From the NCBI RefSeq assembly GCF_900108115.1, contig NZ_FTPU01000001.1:62001-126000 (forward strand): a DNA stretch of 64,000 nucleotides, given 5' to 3'. The notes under the pieces are model-generated. The model was not told the origin of the DNA. It saw only the letters and a program-made list of their open reading frames with translations, and ran no database searches. Source of the DNA: Epilithonimonas bovis DSM 19482. Lineage in GTDB: Bacteria; Bacteroidota; Bacteroidia; Flavobacteriales; Weeksellaceae. This document shows, piece after piece, positions 60,330 through 64,000 of the stretch. Every line of letters starts with the position of its first letter. Position 1 is the first letter of the stretch. Position numbers and translations under genes: made by a program.

Positions 60330-61571
60330 CTATCTCACCTTCAGTGTGATCAGACAGATAATCGCTAACATCACACCCAGAATGATCATCCGGTTGACGA
60401 TCTTGCTCTCGTGAAAACCTTCTTTCTGATAATGGTGATGAAGGGGCGACATCTTGAACAGTCTGTGGTTTTGAGCATACTCCAAACCGTATTTCCTTTT
60501 TCTATACTTGAACACCCACACCTGTAGGATCACAGACACCAACTCGATCAGGAATACACCACATAATACCGGGATCAATAATTCTTTCCTTAAGATAATG
60601 GCCAAAACGGCAATGACGCCACCCAGCATCAGACTTCCCGTATCTCCCATAAAAACCTGCGCCGGATAAGTATTGTACCAGAAAAACCCGATAACGGCGC
60701 CTACCAGAGCCAAAGCAAAGATGGTAGTCTCACCCATATGAGGCAGGAACATAATATTGAGGTAATCTGCAAAAATGATGTTCCCGGAAACGTAGGCAAA
60801 AAAGGCCAGCGTTAACAAAATCACGACACTTGTACCTGCTGTTAATCCGTCAATCCCGTCTGCAATGTTGGCGCCGTTGGATACGGCTGTTACAATGAAA
60901 ATCACGATGGGGATAAAAACAACCCAGGCCCATTCGTGCGCTTTCTCGTTGTCCATCCAGAATAATATGCCGCTGTAATCAAATTCGTTATTTTTGGTGA
61001 AAGGCACTGTGGATACAGGGATTTTCTCTTCCGGCATAAAGTTTTTTTCCACATTATTCCGGTTGAGAATGGTGGCATCCGCATACTTCCTCTTCACGGT
61101 AATGTCCGGATGGAAATACATGGTAATGCCTACAATCAGCCCCAGGCCAACTTGCCCAATGACTTTGAATTTTCCACTCAGCCCGTCTTTATTTTTCTTA
61201 ACTTTTTTAAGATAATCATCCAAAAAGCCGATTGCGCCCATCCACAATACAGAGATGATCAAAAGAACAATATAAACATTGGTAATCCGCGTAAAGAGTA
61301 AAACCGGAATCAACGTGGCCAGAATAATGATCAAGCCACCCATTGTAGGTGTTCCTTCTTTCTGCTTTTGCCCTTCCAGACCAAGATCTCTTACCAGTTC
61401 TCCCATCTGTTTTTTTCTGAGATATTTGATAATTTTTTTTCCATAAGCCATCGCAATAATCAGAGACAGCAAAACGGCCATCGCTGCACGGAACGAAATG
61501 TATTTGAACAAATTCATTCCAGGAATGTGAATCCCGTGGCTGGAAAGATATTCGTAGAGATAGTAAAGCAT
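60330..61571 (-). CDS. mraY: Phospho-MurNAc-pentapeptide transferase
   Basis: MraY forms lipid I on undecaprenyl phosphate in the inner membrane. The 413 residues are longer than the usual 360 because of an extra loop of about 55 residues ([17 protein letters not shown] and onward), common in Bacteroidetes. The catalytic blocks are [26 protein letters not shown] and [11 protein letters not shown]. About ten transmembrane helices. It starts six bases after murE. Confidence 0.95.
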   Translation of the reverse strand: MLYYLYEYLSSHGIHIPGMNLFKYISFRAAMAVLLSLIIAMAYGKKIIKYLRKKQMGELVRDLGLEGQKQKEGTPTMGGLIIILATLIPVLLFTRITNVYIVLLIISVLWMGAIGFLDDYLKKVKKNKDGLSGKFKVIGQVGLGLIVGITMYFHPDITVKRKYADATILNRNNVEKNFMPEEKIPVSTVPFTKNNEFDYSGILFWMDNEKAHEWAWVVFIPIVIFIVTAVSNGANIADGIDGLTAGTSVVILLTLAFFAYVSGNIIFADYLNIMFLPHMGETTIFALALVGAVIGFFWYNTYPAQVFMGDTGSLMLGGVIAVLAIILRKELLIPVLCGVFLIELVSVILQVWVFKYRKRKYGLEYAQNHRLFKMSPLHHHYQKEGFHESKIVNRMIILGVMLAIICLITLKVR

Positions 61572-61577
61572 AATTTT

Positions 61578-63038
61578 TTATTTTCCCATTAATTGTAGCA
61601 ACTGTCTAATCGTCTCTTTGTCATCAAAATGATGCTTCACACCACCAATATCCTGATAGGTCTCGTGGCCTTTACCTGCAACCAAAACAATATCATTTGG
61701 TTCTGCAAATTTGATCGCCATTTTTATCGCTTCTTTTCTGTCGGGGATAGAAGTGTATTTGCTGTAATTCTGAGGTTGTACGCCGGCTTCTATTTCTTTG
61801 ATAATTTCCAGAGGGTCTTCCGTCCTCGGATTGTCAGAAGTGATAATGGCCAAAGTCGATTTTTTTGTCGCAATATCTCCCATCTCCGGGCGTTTGGTTT
61901 TATCGCGGTCACCGCCACAACCGAAAACACAAATCAATCTCTCGTTCTTCGTTCTGATCTCGTTGATGCTGTCCAGCACATTTTCCAGGGCATCCGGCGT
62001 ATGCGAATAGTCCACTACGAAGAAAATGCCGCTGTCGGACTTGATCGTTTCAAAACGCCCGTTAACTCTGTGAAGTTTGGAAATAGCCTGAAGCACCTCT
62101 GTTTCATCCATTCCTAATTCCAAAGCAATTCCGTACGCCAGAAGGAGATTGTAAGCATTGAATTTCCCAGTGAGCGTGGTCCAGAATTCTTTGTTATTAA
62201 AATTCAGCAACATCCCATTGAAGTCCAGTTCCAAGACTTTCCCATGGAAATCTGCCATGGTTTTCAGCGCAAAAGTTTTCTTTTTGGCTTTGGTATTTTG
62301 CAACATCACCAGTCCATTTTTATCATCGGCATTAGTAATGGCAATCGCAGAATCTTCCAGCTCGTCAAAGAATCTTTTTTTGGCATTCAGATAATTCTGG
62401 AATGTTTTATGAAAATCAAGATGATCATGTGTAAGATTGGTAAACCCAGCAATTTTGAAATGCAAACCTTCTATCCTGTTTTGCACAATCCCGTGAGAAC
62501 TCACTTCCATAAAAGCATATTCGCAACCGATTTCTACTGCTTTCGCCAACATTTGATTCAGTCTAATGACATCCGGCGTTGTGTGTGTAGAAGGGATAAT
62601 CTCGTCACCGATCCTATACTCCACGGTCGAAATTAATGCAGACTGATGCCCCAGATTTCTAAAAATATCATATAAAAGCGTCGTCACCGTGGTTTTCCCA
62701 TTAGTGCCGGTAACGCCAATCAGTTTGAGTTTCTTTGACGGATTTCCGTAGAAATTAGAAGCCAGATGTCCCAAAGCTTTGGAAGAATCTGCCACTCTCA
62801 GATAAGTCACCTCAGCAATAATTTCTGCAGGCAATACTTCGCAAACAATCACTTTGGCCCCTTTTTCTATAGCTGAATTGATGAAAGAATGCCCATCAGC
62901 AACCGTTCCTCTCAGTGCAACATACAAAGACCCTTCAACCGCTTTTCTGCTGTCAAAAACAATCTCGGAAACCTTTTTTTCCAGTGTTCCGACGGTTTCT
63001 AAAACCGGGATTCTTTGTAATATTATTTCTAAATTCAT
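61578..63038 (-). CDS. murE: UDP-MurNAc-tripeptide synthetase (meso-DAP type)
   Basis: MurE adds the third amino acid to the stem peptide. The 486 residues have the P-loop VTGTNGKTTVTTLLYD near residue 110 and the specificity motif DNPR at residues 402-405, which in this family indicates meso-diaminopimelate rather than lysine. The carbamylated-Lys region and EVSSHGIVQNRIEG are intact. It follows the PBP gene by about 40 nt of heptamer-type sequence. Confidence 0.96.
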   Translation of the reverse strand: MNLEIILQRIPVLETVGTLEKKVSEIVFDSRKAVEGSLYVALRGTVADGHSFINSAIEKGAKVIVCEVLPAEIIAEVTYLRVADSSKALGHLASNFYGNPSKKLKLIGVTGTNGKTTVTTLLYDIFRNLGHQSALISTVEYRIGDEIIPSTHTTPDVIRLNQMLAKAVEIGCEYAFMEVSSHGIVQNRIEGLHFKIAGFTNLTHDHLDFHKTFQNYLNAKKRFFDELEDSAIAITNADDKNGLVMLQNTKAKKKTFALKTMADFHGKVLELDFNGMLLNFNNKEFWTTLTGKFNAYNLLLAYGIALELGMDETEVLQAISKLHRVNGRFETIKSDSGIFFVVDYSHTPDALENVLDSINEIRTKNERLICVFGCGGDRDKTKRPEMGDIATKKSTLAIITSDNPRTEDPLEIIKEIEAGVQPQNYSKYTSIPDRKEAIKMAIKFAEPNDIVLVAGKGHETYQDIGGVKHHFDDKETIRQLLQLMGK

Positions 63039-63039
63039 A

Positions 63040-63075
63040 TTTTGCTTTTAGCTTCTGGCAAATTGCTTTTGTATT
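63040..63075. repeat. Heptamer-period arm after the ftsI-like gene
   Basis: Reads ttttgct, tttagct, tctggca, aattgct, tttg, a 7-nt period lying four bases from the ftsI-like stop. Confidence 0.6.
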
Positions 63076-63078
63076 ATA

Positions 63079-64000
63079 TTAATTCTGCAGGTTCAGGTAT
63101 ATCTTTTGGTTTTTTCCAATGCTGGCTCCTTCCGCAGGAAACTGTCCTGTGATTTTACCCACACCTTTATAATCAACGCGGTAGCCCAAATTTTCGAGCT
63201 GCGGAATCACATTTTTGCCAATCAAACCAACAAGATTTGGCATAGAATCTTTTCTAACATTGACTTTGACATTAGGAGGCGTCATTTTGTTAAGATCTAC
63301 CTTATGTTCCACCAGCAGGTCTTTTTCAACGTTCAAAGGTGTTTTCAAAAATGTTTTGCCGGCAATTTCTTTAAAAACCGGTGCGGAAACCGTTCCGCCA
63401 TAAAATCCTTTTGAAGTATCGGGCTGATTAACCACCACAATACAGGTGTACTTGGGATTATCTGCCGGGTAAAAACCCGCAAAAGATGCCTGATATTTCA
63501 TGGGGCCGGCCTTCCAGTACTCGAACCTGGCGGTACCGGTTTTGCCGGCAATCTTAAGGTTCGGAGTGTAGATACTTTTGGCCGTCCCTTTCTCAACCGC
63601 TTTGGTTAACGCATCTGTCATCATCTGTATGGCTTTGTCAGAAGCCATTTTATTCACCATTACTTCCGGCTTTGCTTCGTAAAGAAGTTTACCGTCTTTC
63701 ATAATTTTATCAATAAACAGCGGCTTCACCATTTTACCTTTGTTAGCAATGCCATTATAAAATGTTACCATTTGCAAGAGTGGGAAACTGGATGCGTAAC
63801 CATAGGCCAGAGATGCTAAAGTTGCTCTGTTCCAGCGTTTGCTCTGAGGTGTTTGGATAGACGGCTTGGCAATCCCCGGCAACTCGATCTTCATCTTATC
63901 AAACATCTTCCATTTTTTAAGATGATCAATAAAAACTTCCGGCTTATCTGCATAATGGGAAGTAATGAGTTTTGCTGCCCCCACGTTGCTCGATTTGGCC
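63079..64000 (-). CDS. Class B penicillin-binding protein (FtsI-like), C-terminal part
   Basis: The gene runs off the right edge; about 307 C-terminal residues are present. The edge contains SSNVGAAKL, the SxN motif of the transpeptidase, and AGKTGTARFEYW gives the KTGT motif. The active-site Ser lies beyond the window. A single PASTA domain of about 65 residues closes the protein (MPNLVGLIGKNVIPQLENLG). Position first before murE points to the division-specific FtsI rather than PBP2. Confidence 0.9.
   Translation of the reverse strand, partial: AKSSNVGAAKLITSHYADKPEVFIDHLKKWKMFDKMKIELPGIAKPSIQTPQSKRWNRATLASLAYGYASSFPLLQMVTFYNGIANKGKMVKPLFIDKIMKDGKLLYEAKPEVMVNKMASDKAIQMMTDALTKAVEKGTAKSIYTPNLKIAGKTGTARFEYWKAGPMKYQASFAGFYPADNPKYTCIVVVNQPDTSKGFYGGTVSAPVFKEIAGKTFLKTPLNVEKDLLVEHKVDLNKMTPPNVKVNVRKDSMPNLVGLIGKNVIPQLENLGYRVDYKGVGKITGQFPAEGASIGKNQKIYLNLQN

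Noticed and set aside
48815-63075. CRISPR or direct-repeat array
   Set aside because: Heptamer sequences have no regular spacer-repeat alternation and no cas gene is present.
1-64000. tRNA, rRNA or riboswitch genes
   Set aside because: No cloverleaf-like T-loop sequence, rRNA motif or familiar riboswitch core was noticed on either strand. A covariance-model search would be decisive.

Overview
The window is a 64-kb piece of a Flavobacteriia chromosome. The gene content fits Weeksellaceae, probably Chryseobacterium or a close relative. The evidence is an alternative complex III operon (actABCDEF), gldH beside ricT, porD (DUF4835), the OmpP1/SGNH pair, an omega-like RNA polymerase subunit, flavobacterial dcw gene order, many TAnnTTTG-type -7 promoter elements and short AT-rich leaders. 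The genus is inferred from gene content only. I saw no rRNA, tRNA, CRISPR array, prophage or classical IS element.

Layout. 0-8.4 kb: lon, a DoxX-like protein, an alpha/beta hydrolase, fumC, a 90-aa membrane protein, prfA, a SufT/MIP18-like protein and a PolB-type 3'-5' exonuclease. 8.5-17 kb: the alternative complex III operon on the minus strand, read actA to actF; it oxidises menaquinol and passes electrons to the terminal oxidase. 17-31 kb: a SPOR protein, a polytopic membrane protein, selO, the ricT-gldH-PBP1A run, the OmpP1/SGNH lipoprotein pair, an Rrf2 regulator, an outer-membrane protein, tadA and coaX. 30.6-36 kb: two secreted metallopeptidases (M1 and M14) flank a very AT-rich two-gene cassette, a SocA/Panacea-like plus DUF488 fusion and an unrecognised 273-aa protein. 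This is the clearest accessory locus. 36-49 kb: lepA, bamD, rpoZ-like, coaBC, porD, recN, a thioredoxin-like protein, a GH3-like protein, rplY, prs, a bacilliredoxin and yqeY. 49.4-64 kb: the division and cell-wall cluster, read on the minus strand as ftsI-like (cut by the window edge), murE, mraY, murD, ftsW, murG, murC, ftsQ, ftsA, ftsZ.

The most unusual structure lies in the dcw cluster. Two adjacent gene junctions each carry one tiny nuclease gene bounded by inverted repeats: a GxxExxY (PD-(D/E)XK) gene between murC and ftsQ, and a GIY-YIG gene between murG and murC. The coding sequences fill the space between the repeats almost exactly, so each looks like a minimal nuclease-plus-repeat mobile unit that did not interrupt essential genes.

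A second theme is a family of imperfect inverted repeats with strict 7-bp periodicity but different heptamers at each locus. They sit just after the stop codons of minus-strand genes (M1 peptidase, yqeY, ftsZ, ftsA, ftsW, mraY, ftsI-like), where ordinary hairpin-plus-T terminators are mostly absent. One copy lies in frame inside murG, one appears to encode the end of murD, and a perfect five-copy heptamer array sits against the prfA promoter. All calls come from reading the sequence; family names are from recognition, not database searches.
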